Origin: Caenimonas sp. SL110
GTDB lineage: Bacteria > Pseudomonadota > Gammaproteobacteria > Burkholderiales > Burkholderiaceae_C
Direction: 5' to 3'
Assembly (NCBI RefSeq): GCF_001044395.1
Contig: NZ_JANU01000001.1
Coordinates: forward strand, 62,001-126,000
DNA: 64,000 nt
Positions 42,627-50,862 of the stretch are shown one piece after another. Each line of letters opens with the position of its first letter. Within the stretch, counting starts at the first letter, position 1. A program made the translations under genes and the position numbers. Under the pieces are notes generated by a model, which searched no databases, was not told the DNA's origin, and worked only from the letters and a program-made list of their open reading frames with translations.

Positions 42627-44056
42627 TATCTCCTCAGCACCCGCCCCGGATTCAAGGTATTGCCCGGGTCCAGCGCCTTCTTGACTGCCCGCATCATGCC
42701 CATCGCCACAGGCGATTTGTGATGCTCGAGCTTGTCGCGCTTGAGGCTGCCGACACCGTGCTCCGCCGAAATCGAGCCGCCGAATTCGCGTACCGAGTCG
42801 AACACCAGCGTGTTGACCCGAACTTCGTTTTCATCCAGGAATGCCGCCATGTCCTGGCCTTGCGGCGCCTGCACGTTGTAGTGCAGGTTGCCGTCGCCCA
42901 GGTGCCCGAAGTTGACGAGCCGGATACCCGGCAGTTCGCGCTGCAGCAGCGCATCGGTGACGCGGCAGAACTCGGGGATGCGCGACACCGCGATTGAAAT
43001 GTCGTGCTTGATGTTCAGGCCCTCTTCGGCCTGCGCCAGCGGGATGCTTTCGCGGATGTGCCAGAGCTGGTGCGCCTGCGCGAGGTTCTCTGCAACGACC
43101 GCGTCTGTGACCCGGCCCTCTTCGATGGCCGTCTCCAGCAATCGCTCGAATTGCGTGCGCGCATGCAACTCCGATTCATGATCCGAGTTTTCGATCAGCA
43201 CGCAATAAGGCGACTGTTCGTACAAAGGCACGCGCAACTGCTTGAAGTGCTTGGCAACCAGGCTGAGCGCGAACTGGCCCATCACCTCGAAACCCGTGAG
43301 CCCTGCGCCCAGCGTCCGGTGCGCCATGCCCAGCAGGGCAACCGCGTCTTCCAGCGTCGCCACTGCCGCCCAGGCAGTCAGTTGCGAGGCAGGCAGCGGA
43401 TGCAGCTTCATCGTCGCGGCGGTGATGATGCCCAGCGTGCCTTCGCTGCCGATGAAAAGATCGCGCAGGTCGTAGCCGGTGTTGTCCTTGCGCAGCCCCG
43501 AAAGGCCGTCCCAGATGTCGCCGGAGGCCGTCACGACTTCCAGACCCAGGCACAGGTCGCGCGCATTGCCATAGCGCACGACCTGCGTGCCGCCCGCGTT
43601 GGTAGAGAGGTTGCCGCCTATCGTGCAGCTGCCTTCTGCAGCCAGGCTCAGCGGAAACAGGAAGCCTTGGGCCGCGCACGCTTCCTGCACGGTTTGAAGA
43701 ATGCAACCCGCTTCGACCGTGATGGTGAGGTTGTCGCCGTCCAGTGCGCGCACGCGGTTCATGCGTTGCAGGCTCAGGACCACCTGTGTGCCCGATTCAT
43801 CCGGCGTCGATCCGACGACCAGCCCGGTGTTGCCGCCCTGCGGCACGATAGACACACCGGCATTGGCACAGGCCTTGACGACTGCGGCCACTTCCTGCGC
43901 CGATGCGGGACGCGCGACAGCCAGTGCCTTGCCATATGAGCGCTTGCGCCAGTCGGTTTCCCAGGCGCTCAGGTCGCCGTCGGTGAGCACGTTCGCATCA
44001 CCGATGGCGGCGCGCAGTTCGCTAAGGAGCTGGTGTGGATGTGGGATTGGGTTCAA
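42626..44056 (-). CDS. FAD-linked 2-hydroxyacid dehydrogenase (GlcD/D2HGDH family)
   Basis: 476 residues, starting with TTG at 44056. The FAD-binding PCMH domain shows IVPQGGNTGLVVGSTPDESG and GSCTIGGNLSTNAGGTQVVR; the C-terminal cap and metal-binding region show VNFGHLGDGNLHYNV and FGGSISAEHGVGSLKRDKL. Members oxidise D-lactate, glycolate or D-2-hydroxyglutarate; the sequence alone does not decide which. The 5' end overlaps the DUF2069 gene and the 3' end overlaps the CcdA-like gene. Confidence 0.9.
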   Translation of the reverse strand: MNPIPHPHQLLSELRAAIGDANVLTDGDLSAWETDWRKRSYGKALAVARPASAQEVAAVVKACANAGVSIVPQGGNTGLVVGSTPDESGTQVVLSLQRMNRVRALDGDNLTITVEAGCILQTVQEACAAQGFLFPLSLAAEGSCTIGGNLSTNAGGTQVVRYGNARDLCLGLEVVTASGDIWDGLSGLRKDNTGYDLRDLFIGSEGTLGIITAATMKLHPLPASQLTAWAAVATLEDAVALLGMAHRTLGAGLTGFEVMGQFALSLVAKHFKQLRVPLYEQSPYCVLIENSDHESELHARTQFERLLETAIEEGRVTDAVVAENLAQAHQLWHIRESIPLAQAEEGLNIKHDISIAVSRIPEFCRVTDALLQRELPGIRLVNFGHLGDGNLHYNVQAPQGQDMAAFLDENEVRVNTLVFDSVREFGGSISAEHGVGSLKRDKLEHHKSPVAMGMMRAVKKALDPGNTLNPGRVLRR

Positions 44057-44450
44057 TCGGGGCTTTCGAAAGCCGCGTGCGGATGTGCAGCACGCAGGCG
44101 GCGAAAAGGGCGAGGCACAGCAGGACCTCGATCAGGGCAAGCGTGGTCGTCATGGTGTCTGCACGATAGGCGCGCACAACGCCCTCGGCAAAGTACGGCC
44201 AGACCAAGAGGCTCACCCAGCGGTAGGTGTACATGCGGTTGCGCAGCAGGCTGGCAATCGGGATGCACAGCGGCAGAACCTTCAGCGCCAGCAAGGTGCC
44301 GCCCGGGCGCACCGGCGCAAGCCACAGTTCCCATGCCACGCCGAGCACGATGAGCCCGAGCAGGCTGCCGACGGCGAGCCAGCGTGTGGCGGTGATTGTT
44401 TCGCTCGTGCGTTCTGCGCTCGTGCGTTGTGAAGAATCGGTGGTGTCCAT
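44022..44450 (-). CDS. DUF2069 membrane protein
   Basis: 142 residues from ATG 44450. About four hydrophobic helices are visible (WLAVGSLLGLIVLGVAWELW; LLALKVLPLCIPIASLL; VSLLVWPYFAEGVVRAY; LALIEVLLCLALFAACVLHI), the arrangement of DUF2069 inner-membrane proteins. Function unknown. It overlaps the start of the dehydrogenase gene by 35 bases and is divergent from yihY. Confidence 0.82.
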   Translation of the reverse strand: MDTTDSSQRTSAERTSETITATRWLAVGSLLGLIVLGVAWELWLAPVRPGGTLLALKVLPLCIPIASLLRNRMYTYRWVSLLVWPYFAEGVVRAYRADTMTTTLALIEVLLCLALFAACVLHIRTRLSKAPIEPNPTSTPAP

Positions 44451-44472
44451 GCCAGTGGCATCATAGCGGCCG

Positions 44473-45696
44473 ATGGACTTCCGACAGCTTGCCTCCCACC
44501 TTGCCCGTTTGCCGCGCGAGCTTTCAGATTTCCACTGGAAGTCTTCTGCGCTGACCCTGCTCGAGCGGTTTCGCGAAGACCGTCTGGGGCTGACCGCGAG
44601 CAGCCTGACATTCACGACCACGATGGCGCTGGTTCCGATGATCACCGTGGCACTGGCGGTCTTCACGGCGTTCCCGATCTTTGGAAAACTCGAAAGCGCG
44701 CTGCAGTCCTGGCTGGTGCAAAGCCTGATGCCCGATGCCATCGCACGCCAGGTGCTGGGCTACCTCACCCAGTTCTCGGGCAAGGCCAGCCGCCTGGGCG
44801 CGGCGGGTTTCGCGGTGCTGTTTTTTACAGCGCTCGCCCTGGTTCTCACCATCGACAAGACGCTCAACGCCATCTGGCGAGTCAAGCGCCCGCGTCCACT
44901 TCACCAGCGGCTGGTGATTTATTGGGCCGTCATGACGCTCGGCCCGTTGCTGCTCGGCGCGTCGATCAGTGCCAGCTCGTGGGTGCTTTCGGGTTCTCGC
45001 GGCTTCGTGGCGGCGGTGCCGGGCACGGTGCGCGTGCTGCTGGACATCCTGGAGTTCGTGCTGGTCACTGCCGGCCTCGCTGCGCTTTATCGCTTCGTGC
45101 CCAACACACCCGTGCGCAGCACACATGCCTGGGCCGGGGCGATCTTCGCTGGCATCGGACTTGAAGTAGCGCGGCGCCTGCTGGCGCTCTACCTCAGCAC
45201 GGTGCCGACCTACTCGGCGGTCTACGGCACGTTCGCAACCGTGCCGATCTTGCTGGTCTGGATCTATGCAGGCTGGACGGTGGTGTTGCTCGGCGCTGTC
45301 ATCGCGGCATACCTGCCGGTGATGATGGCCGGCACACGCAGGCGCGCGACCGCGCACGGCTGGCAGTTTCAACTGGCCGTCGAAGTGCTGGGCCTGCTGG
45401 AGAAGGCACGGGCGACCGCAGCACGCGGCCTGAGTGCGCCGCAACTCGTTGACGCCATGCAGGTGGAGACGTTGCAACTGGAGCCGGTGCTGGAGACGCT
45501 GGTGTCGCTGGACTGGGTCGGGCGCGTGAATGAGGTCGACGATGGGGAAAACACGCGCTACGTCATGCTCGCAGACGTGCAGTCCACTTCGATGGAGCCG
45601 TTGATGCGCCACCTGTTGCTGCCGCACTCGGATGCAACCGACAAGCTCTGGAAAAGCGGCCAGCTCTCGTCGCTCTACCTGAAAGATGTGATCTGA
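44473..45696 (+). CDS. YihY/BrkB-family inner membrane protein
   Basis: 407 residues. Six helices lie in the first ~290 residues, with family landmarks TASSLTFTTTMALVPMITV, LNAIWRVKRPRPLHQRLVIY and STVPTYSAVYGTFATVPILL. The last ~110 residues form a soluble winged-helix-like extension (LSAPQLVDAMQVETLQLEPV) typical of beta-proteobacterial members. The family was once annotated as ribonuclease BN in error; its role is unclear. The stop lies inside a hairpin shared with the convergent gene. Confidence 0.9.
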   Translation: MDFRQLASHLARLPRELSDFHWKSSALTLLERFREDRLGLTASSLTFTTTMALVPMITVALAVFTAFPIFGKLESALQSWLVQSLMPDAIARQVLGYLTQFSGKASRLGAAGFAVLFFTALALVLTIDKTLNAIWRVKRPRPLHQRLVIYWAVMTLGPLLLGASISASSWVLSGSRGFVAAVPGTVRVLLDILEFVLVTAGLAALYRFVPNTPVRSTHAWAGAIFAGIGLEVARRLLALYLSTVPTYSAVYGTFATVPILLVWIYAGWTVVLLGAVIAAYLPVMMAGTRRRATAHGWQFQLAVEVLGLLEKARATAARGLSAPQLVDAMQVETLQLEPVLETLVSLDWVGRVNEVDDGENTRYVMLADVQSTSMEPLMRHLLLPHSDATDKLWKSGQLSSLYLKDVI

Positions 45697-45721
45697 ACCC
45701 TCAGCACGAGGGGTTCAGATC
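45690..45721. terminator. Bidirectional terminator between yihY and the DUF962 gene
   Basis: A perfect 11-base-pair stem (GATCTGAACCC / GGGTTCAGATC) with a 10-base loop contains the stop codons of both convergent genes (45694-45696 and 45715-45717). There is no strong T-run on either side, but the position fits a shared terminator. Confidence 0.7.
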
Positions 45722-46050
45722 TTGACCTTGCCGGTCCAGATGTCCTTGTACATCACCCAGTCGCCCATGAAGCTGTAGAGCGGGCGCTTGAAGCTCGCCG
45801 GCTTGTTCTTCTCGAAACCGAAGTGGCCGATCCACGCAAAGCCGTAGCCCACCAGCAATCCGGCCAGCAGCCACCAGAAATTGCCAGTGGCGATCAGCAT
45901 CGCCAGGCACACCAGCGACAGGCTCGAACCGGCGAAGTGCAGCCGGCGGCAGGTGAGGTTGCTGTGCTCGGTCAGGTAGAACGGATAGAACTGCGCGAAC
46001 GAGGTGAAGGTGCGCGGGTCCGTGCCAGCGGTGTCGGCGGTGGTGTCCAT
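45715..46050 (-). CDS. DUF962/Mpo1-like membrane protein
   Basis: 111 residues from ATG 46050 behind GGAGACAGCC. It has the family pattern FAQFYPFYLTEHSN, a pair of hydrophobic segments (LSLVCLAMLIATGNFWWLLA), and GHFGFEKNKPASFKRPLYSF followed by GDWVMYKDI. Eukaryotic Mpo1 is a 2-hydroxy fatty-acid dioxygenase; bacterial function is not established. It follows the P450 gene by 23 bases on the same strand. Confidence 0.85.
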   Translation of the reverse strand: MDTTADTAGTDPRTFTSFAQFYPFYLTEHSNLTCRRLHFAGSSLSLVCLAMLIATGNFWWLLAGLLVGYGFAWIGHFGFEKNKPASFKRPLYSFMGDWVMYKDIWTGKVKI

Positions 46051-46073
46051 GGCTGTCTCCTGTTGGGCGCAGT

Positions 46074-47357
46074 CTATGCCAGTGCGAACGGCGCGTGCAA
46101 GAACCCGCGAAACCGCGCGCGTCCGCCACGCTCGGGCGAGGCGGTGAGTCGGTAATCCGGAAAGCGGCGCAGGAACCGTCCGATGGCGACGCGGCCTTCG
46201 AGCCGCGCCAGGCTCAGGCCCGCGCACTGGTGAATGCCGAATCCGAAGGCCAGATGGCGATTGTCTTGCCGGGTCAGGTCCAGCACATCCGGGTTGGCGA
46301 ATTGCGCGCCATCGCGATTGGCAGCGCCTATGCACAGCGTCACCAGTGTTCCTGCGGCCAGCTCGACGCCGCCCACGCGCACGGGCTTGACGGCCCGGCG
46401 GTTGCCCAGCTGGTTGGACGACTCGAAGCGCAGGAACTCATCGACGGCGGTTGCCATGATGGCTTCGGCTGCCTGCGCGTCATCCCCCGCTTCAGTCAGT
46501 CTGGCGCGCAGTGCCAGGCGCTCATCGGGCCATTCCTGCAGCGACACCAGCGCGTTGCCGATCAGGTTGGTCGTCGTCTCGTGTCCCGCGTTCAGGATGA
46601 AAACGCAGTTTTGCAGCAACTCGGTCTCGCCCAGTTGCTCGCCGCCGGCTTCGCCCTGGATCAGCCTGGTGAGCACATCGTGCTCGGGGTCGCCGGGCTT
46701 CTTGCGCCTGTCGGCAACCAGGTGGCCCAGGTAGCCCAGGAACTCGGTGACGCTTCGATTGCCGAGCGCTTCCTGCTCGGGGGTGAGCCGGGGCTCCAGC
46801 GCGCCGAGGATCGCCAGCGACCAGCCGCGCAAGGGCTCGCGGTCTTCGTGCGGAACACCCAGCAGGTTGCCGATGATCTCCACCGGAATCGCCGAGGCGA
46901 AATCTTCAATGAGGTCGCCGCCGCCCTTGCGCTCAATCCCATCGAGCAGGCGGTCGACCAGCAGCACCAGTCCCGGCTCCATGTCCGCGATGGCGCGCCG
47001 GGTCAGGGCACCCATGATCAATCGCCGAACGCGCGTGTGCAGGGGCGGGTCGTTGAACACAAGGCTGGTCGTGTGATGTTCCAGCAGGGGCGAGCCCGCG
47101 CCGTACTTGGGCGTGAACTCCACCTTCTTGTCGGAGCTGAACGACAGGGCGTCGCGGTACACCGCCACCAGGTCTTCATGGCGTGTGAGAAAGATCGAGC
47201 CGTCGGGCATGGCCTTGAGCGGTTCGCTTTCACGCAGCAATGAATAGACGGGGTAGGGGTTTGCGTAGAAATCGGCCGGGAGCGCGCGCAGGTCAAAGTC
47301 CCGCGCGATCTCGCTTGCGCGCTCACGCGACATGGGGTGTGTGGCGATGATGCTCAT
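46074..47357 (-). CDS. Cytochrome P450
   Basis: 427 residues. The heme ligand lies in FGFGIHQCAGLSLARLE, the I-helix oxygen-activation motif in LNAGHETTTNLIGNAL, and the ExxR-type K helix in AVDEFLRFES. The N-terminus has no membrane anchor, so it is a soluble bacterial P450 needing a ferredoxin partner; none is encoded next to it. Substrate unknown. Its start overlaps the stop of the DUF4401/GDYXXLXY gene, making it the last gene of a coupled four-gene operon. Confidence 0.93.
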   Translation of the reverse strand: MSIIATHPMSRERASEIARDFDLRALPADFYANPYPVYSLLRESEPLKAMPDGSIFLTRHEDLVAVYRDALSFSSDKKVEFTPKYGAGSPLLEHHTTSLVFNDPPLHTRVRRLIMGALTRRAIADMEPGLVLLVDRLLDGIERKGGGDLIEDFASAIPVEIIGNLLGVPHEDREPLRGWSLAILGALEPRLTPEQEALGNRSVTEFLGYLGHLVADRRKKPGDPEHDVLTRLIQGEAGGEQLGETELLQNCVFILNAGHETTTNLIGNALVSLQEWPDERLALRARLTEAGDDAQAAEAIMATAVDEFLRFESSNQLGNRRAVKPVRVGGVELAAGTLVTLCIGAANRDGAQFANPDVLDLTRQDNRHLAFGFGIHQCAGLSLARLEGRVAIGRFLRRFPDYRLTASPERGGRARFRGFLHAPFALA

Positions 47358-49012
47358 GGTTGGATCGGGATGGTTTTCAGGTTGGCATCGGCCATGCCCA
47401 CCAGCAGCGCCTTGCCGTTGGGCGCGACGCGAAACTCGCCGTAACGGGCGGCCTGCCAGCGATCGCCGTCGCCTTCGCGAAAGAACCAGCTGTCGCTGAC
47501 CAGCATCCAGCGGCCGGCTGTGGGTGTGAGTTCGATGCGCATTTCGCCTGCACCCAATGGCGCACTGGAAGGGGCGACGCGTACCAGCGTTGCAACGCCG
47601 GTAGCCGGGTCGCGCCGGGCGATGACATGCGGGCGGGCCGAGGCCATGCCTTGCTGCAACGATGCATCGTCTGTCGTCGGGATGTTGTAGTTCAGGCGCA
47701 TGAAATCACCCTGCATCAACGATCGCGGATCGACGGGCGCGAGTGCGACAAAAACCTTCTGTCCGCTGGCAATCAGCGATTCCTTTTGCCAGATCGAAAA
47801 ATTGGCAACGGCAAGGGTGATCACTGCGCCGGCAACCATCAGCAGGGTGCCCCGGCTGTCGGATGCCATCACCGGCCCGCTCGCTGCGGATGGCCTCGAT
47901 TTCTGGCGAGCGAGCCACGCCAGGACACCCAGCACGGTTCCGGTCAGCGCCAGCACGAGGGCCTTGTCCGTGAGCGGCCATGCGAGCTGGTAGTAGAAGC
48001 TGCCAACGATCCACACGGCGGCCACGGTGGCTGCGCTTGCCAGTCGCCACCGATGCGTCGTCGACGTCCAGGCGAGTACGAGCAAGCTTGCTCCGAGCGA
48101 GGGAAGAAACCAGGCGAGTCCCGCCAGCGCGATTGCAGCAGCGGCCGGTGCGGGTGCGCGCAGCGTCGGCCAGCGCCTGCCTGCCCACAGAAGGGCCGCG
48201 AGCCCCAGGATCAGCGAGCACGCCTGGGTGACCTGGAAGCCTTCGCCTGGACTTCGTCGCGACCGTGAGCCGGCCTCACGCGCGACTTCGCCAACGAAGC
48301 CGCCACCCAGGGAACCACCCACCAGGAACGTCATGCCCGCCCACCACGCAAGTGCGGCGAGCAGCAGCACAAGCCAGCCCGCGGCAAGCGATTCGACCAG
48401 AGCGGCCCGCGGCGCGCCGAGCTGGCGCTGGCAGAGCATGGCGATCAGCCAGACGGCAAGCACACCGTGCAGCGCGATCCACAACGAAAACATCGAACCC
48501 CCGGGCCATTGCGCAAGGCGCGACGGCCCCATCACGATGACGCAAAGACCGGCAGCGGCTGCGCCTAGCAGTACGCGCAGCCACGGCCTGGGTATCGCTG
48601 CCGCAACGCCGACTGCCACCAGCGCCAGCAAGCAGGCAGCTCCCCGGTTGGGCAGGTTCTCGAAGAAAGCAAACCCCAGCGCAGCCCCGCCGACCAGCAA
48701 ACCCGGAACCGCAAGCTGCTCGACGAAGACAGGCAGGTCTTTCGAGCGCAGCACAACGATGGACGCGGCGAGCAGCAGCACGCCTACAAAGAGCGCTCCG
48801 ACACTGTTGCGAACCAGTGGCCCCAGCAGGATGCCCACCACGGCGATCAAAGGGATAGCCGCGAGCCAGGCACCCAGTGCCACGAGCAATGTCACCGGCC
48901 AGGGGCGACCTTCGGGTTGCGGCAGTTGCGCGCCCACCGGCAACAGTCCGCGTGCAATCGCCGCGTTCAGGGCTTGCAGCAACCCGTCATTGCGAGGGCG
49001 AAGGACGGTCAT
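47354..49012 (-). CDS. DUF4401-GDYXXLXY fusion membrane protein
   Basis: 552 residues from ATG 49012. The first ~370 residues contain many hydrophobic segments (DUF4401-like). The C-terminal ~170 residues form the GDYXXLXY domain, visible as MQGDFMRLNYNIP with a preceding helix (LLMVAGAVITLAVANFSIWQ). These two modules are often separate neighbouring genes; here they are fused. Function unknown, inner membrane. It overlaps both the DUF2157 gene and the P450 gene by four bases. Confidence 0.82.
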   Translation of the reverse strand: MTVLRPRNDGLLQALNAAIARGLLPVGAQLPQPEGRPWPVTLLVALGAWLAAIPLIAVVGILLGPLVRNSVGALFVGVLLLAASIVVLRSKDLPVFVEQLAVPGLLVGGAALGFAFFENLPNRGAACLLALVAVGVAAAIPRPWLRVLLGAAAAGLCVIVMGPSRLAQWPGGSMFSLWIALHGVLAVWLIAMLCQRQLGAPRAALVESLAAGWLVLLLAALAWWAGMTFLVGGSLGGGFVGEVAREAGSRSRRSPGEGFQVTQACSLILGLAALLWAGRRWPTLRAPAPAAAAIALAGLAWFLPSLGASLLVLAWTSTTHRWRLASAATVAAVWIVGSFYYQLAWPLTDKALVLALTGTVLGVLAWLARQKSRPSAASGPVMASDSRGTLLMVAGAVITLAVANFSIWQKESLIASGQKVFVALAPVDPRSLMQGDFMRLNYNIPTTDDASLQQGMASARPHVIARRDPATGVATLVRVAPSSAPLGAGEMRIELTPTAGRWMLVSDSWFFREGDGDRWQAARYGEFRVAPNGKALLVGMADANLKTIPIQP

Positions 49013-49992
49013 TGCGCGACCTCGGTGCCTTGCACCGCATGGCGTTTTGCCAGGCGCATGATCAGGCTCACCGATCCGGCGAGGATGCCGCAAGCGGCCA
49101 GTCCGATCAGCATCAACCTGCCGACCAGGTCGTTGCTGCCCCCGGTAAAAAGCCATCGCGCCAGGCCCGTGATGACCAGCGTGTCCAGCGCCAGGGCCAG
49201 CGCACTCAATGCAAAGATGTCGAAGAACCGCTTTTGCGCCAGCAGGGCTGCTGCAAGAAACAACACGGCCAGCGCGAGTGGGTAGTGCGGCGCGACTTCG
49301 CGAAAGAACAGGCCGCCCAGGGCGGTCGCCGTGATGCCGATCACCGCCAGCGTGACGGCCGTGCGCATGGCCCATTCGCCCGCGCCGGTGATGCGCGCGA
49401 ATGCTGCACTCAGCGCGGCGACCACGACGCCGCTCGCACCCCATGCGACCAGATAGATCGTCAGGTCCTGCGGCTCCACGCGCCAGCGGTGGCTGGTGTG
49501 CGCAAAGACCCACAGCGAAATCGCAGTCATCGCCACGAGGGCCCACGGCGCCCAGAGCACATCGCTGCGCGCGCCCAGGCAAAGCGGCAGGGCGAGCACG
49601 GCCCACATGGCGAACAGTTGCCAGGTATCCGCACCGGTCTGGTAGGTCTGGCCGAAATACGCAAACAGCCCGCCGATGCAGATCAGTGCGAGCAGGCCCA
49701 GCGGCGCGCGCAGGTTCGCACGCATCGCCGCCGCAATGCACATGACGGCGATGACGCCCTGGAGCAGGGCAAACCGGGTGGTGCGGCCCATCGTGTCCCA
49801 GTTGGCCGCAAGCCACAGGATCACGCCCAGCCCCACGAGAGCCGCAGCGATCACGGCGATTACCGGCCAGAGCATGCGCTGGAGTGCCGCAGGCTCCTGG
49901 TTCAGTCCCGCCTCATCGACCAGCAGTTGCGCGCCTGCAGGATCGAGCGCGTGCAGTCCTGCGAGTTCGTACAGCGAGAGCCGGGCGCTCAT
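49009..49992 (-). CDS. DUF2157 membrane protein
   Basis: 327 residues. After a short soluble N-terminus, about nine to ten hydrophobic helices follow, with ALVGLGVILWLAANWDTM (DUF2157 signature) and GGLFAYFGQTYQTGADTWQL. DUF2157 proteins regularly sit beside DUF4401 and GDYXXLXY proteins and probably form a membrane complex with them. Function unknown. Coupled by ATGA to both neighbours. Confidence 0.85.
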   Translation of the reverse strand: MSARLSLYELAGLHALDPAGAQLLVDEAGLNQEPAALQRMLWPVIAVIAAALVGLGVILWLAANWDTMGRTTRFALLQGVIAVMCIAAAMRANLRAPLGLLALICIGGLFAYFGQTYQTGADTWQLFAMWAVLALPLCLGARSDVLWAPWALVAMTAISLWVFAHTSHRWRVEPQDLTIYLVAWGASGVVVAALSAAFARITGAGEWAMRTAVTLAVIGITATALGGLFFREVAPHYPLALAVLFLAAALLAQKRFFDIFALSALALALDTLVITGLARWLFTGGSNDLVGRLMLIGLAACGILAGSVSLIMRLAKRHAVQGTEVAQ

Positions 49993-50801
49993 CTCTTGAT
50001 CTTGAGGAAATCAGTCAGCGCAAACAGGACCGCATCGGGCGCTTCTTCCATCATCTGGTGCCCCGCTTCGACCAGCACGGTTTTCGCGCCGGGAGACCGC
50101 GCCTGCAGCGTCTGCGCCATGCGCGGCGGCGTCATCGCATCGCTCCTGGCCAGCAGGAACAGCACCGGGCACTTCACCTTGTCCATCGCCGCGTCGCCGC
50201 CCTGATAGTCATCACAGGCCTTGAAGCCGCGATGGAACAGGTTGACCCGGGTATTGCTTGCGAGCACGCGGCGCATCAGCGCGCGGCCTCCGCCATACAA
50301 CCAGGTTCCCGGCCCGGCGGACGAGGGCGGCGGTGCGAGCGTGGCGTGCGAGTAGATGTTGACCATGTCGATGGCCTTCATCGGTGCGTTGAGCGAGTTG
50401 TCCAGCAATGCAGGGGACACCTTCATCGGGAATGCGGTGCCGACCAGGGCGAGGTGGCTCACGCGGTCGGGCGCAGCGGCCGCAGCTTCAAGCACAGTGA
50501 GCGAGCCGAAGCTGTGCCCGATCAATGCGGCCTGCTTCACGCCGGCTGCGTCGAGCAGTGCGATCACGAACTGCGCCGCTTCTTCGACGGTCTTGGGCGG
50601 CTCGCCCTCGCTCTTGCAGTGACCCGGCAGGTCGGGCGCCAGCAGGTTCCAGCCGTGATTGGCGAAGTAGCGCGTCTGCAGGATCCAGACGCTGTGATCA
50701 TTGAGCACGCCGTGGATGAAGACGGCGGTCGGCTTCGCCGCATCGAATGCCTTGCCGCCGGTGTAGCAGTAGGTGTTGTGGCCGTTGACGTTCAGGAACA
50801 T
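49989..50801 (-). CDS. Alpha/beta hydrolase, first gene of the DUF2157/P450 operon
   Basis: 270 residues from ATG 50801, which follows the purine-rich GAGAGAGAC. An ATG at 50843 is rejected because it lies inside the intergenic repeat. The oxyanion segment is AVFIHGVLNDHSVW, the nucleophile elbow ALIGHSFGSLTVLE (Ser in GHSFG), and the catalytic His is in VEAGHQMMEEAP. Substrate unknown. The stop overlaps the DUF2157 start. Confidence 0.87.
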   Translation of the reverse strand: MFLNVNGHNTYCYTGGKAFDAAKPTAVFIHGVLNDHSVWILQTRYFANHGWNLLAPDLPGHCKSEGEPPKTVEEAAQFVIALLDAAGVKQAALIGHSFGSLTVLEAAAAAPDRVSHLALVGTAFPMKVSPALLDNSLNAPMKAIDMVNIYSHATLAPPPSSAGPGTWLYGGGRALMRRVLASNTRVNLFHRGFKACDDYQGGDAAMDKVKCPVLFLLARSDAMTPPRMAQTLQARSPGAKTVLVEAGHQMMEEAPDAVLFALTDFLKIKR

Positions 50802-50819
50802 TGATTTGTCTCTCTCTGT

Positions 50820-50850
50820 GTCATGCCGGACCTGATCCGGCATCCATGAC
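50820..50850. repeat. Palindromic intergenic element, copy 2 (short form)
   Basis: A 31-base near-palindrome with GTCATGCCGGA at one end and TCCGGCATCCATGAC at the other. It shares its core with copies 1 and 3 but lacks their internal part. It lies 12 bases past the metY stop on the minus strand. Confidence 0.7.
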
Positions 50851-50862
50851 TTCCTGCCAGCT

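Noticed and set aside
50802-50843. Upstream ATG for the hydrolase gene
   Set aside because: The ATG at 50843 belongs to the dispersed repeat; the ATG at 50801 has a purine-rich site and matches family starts.
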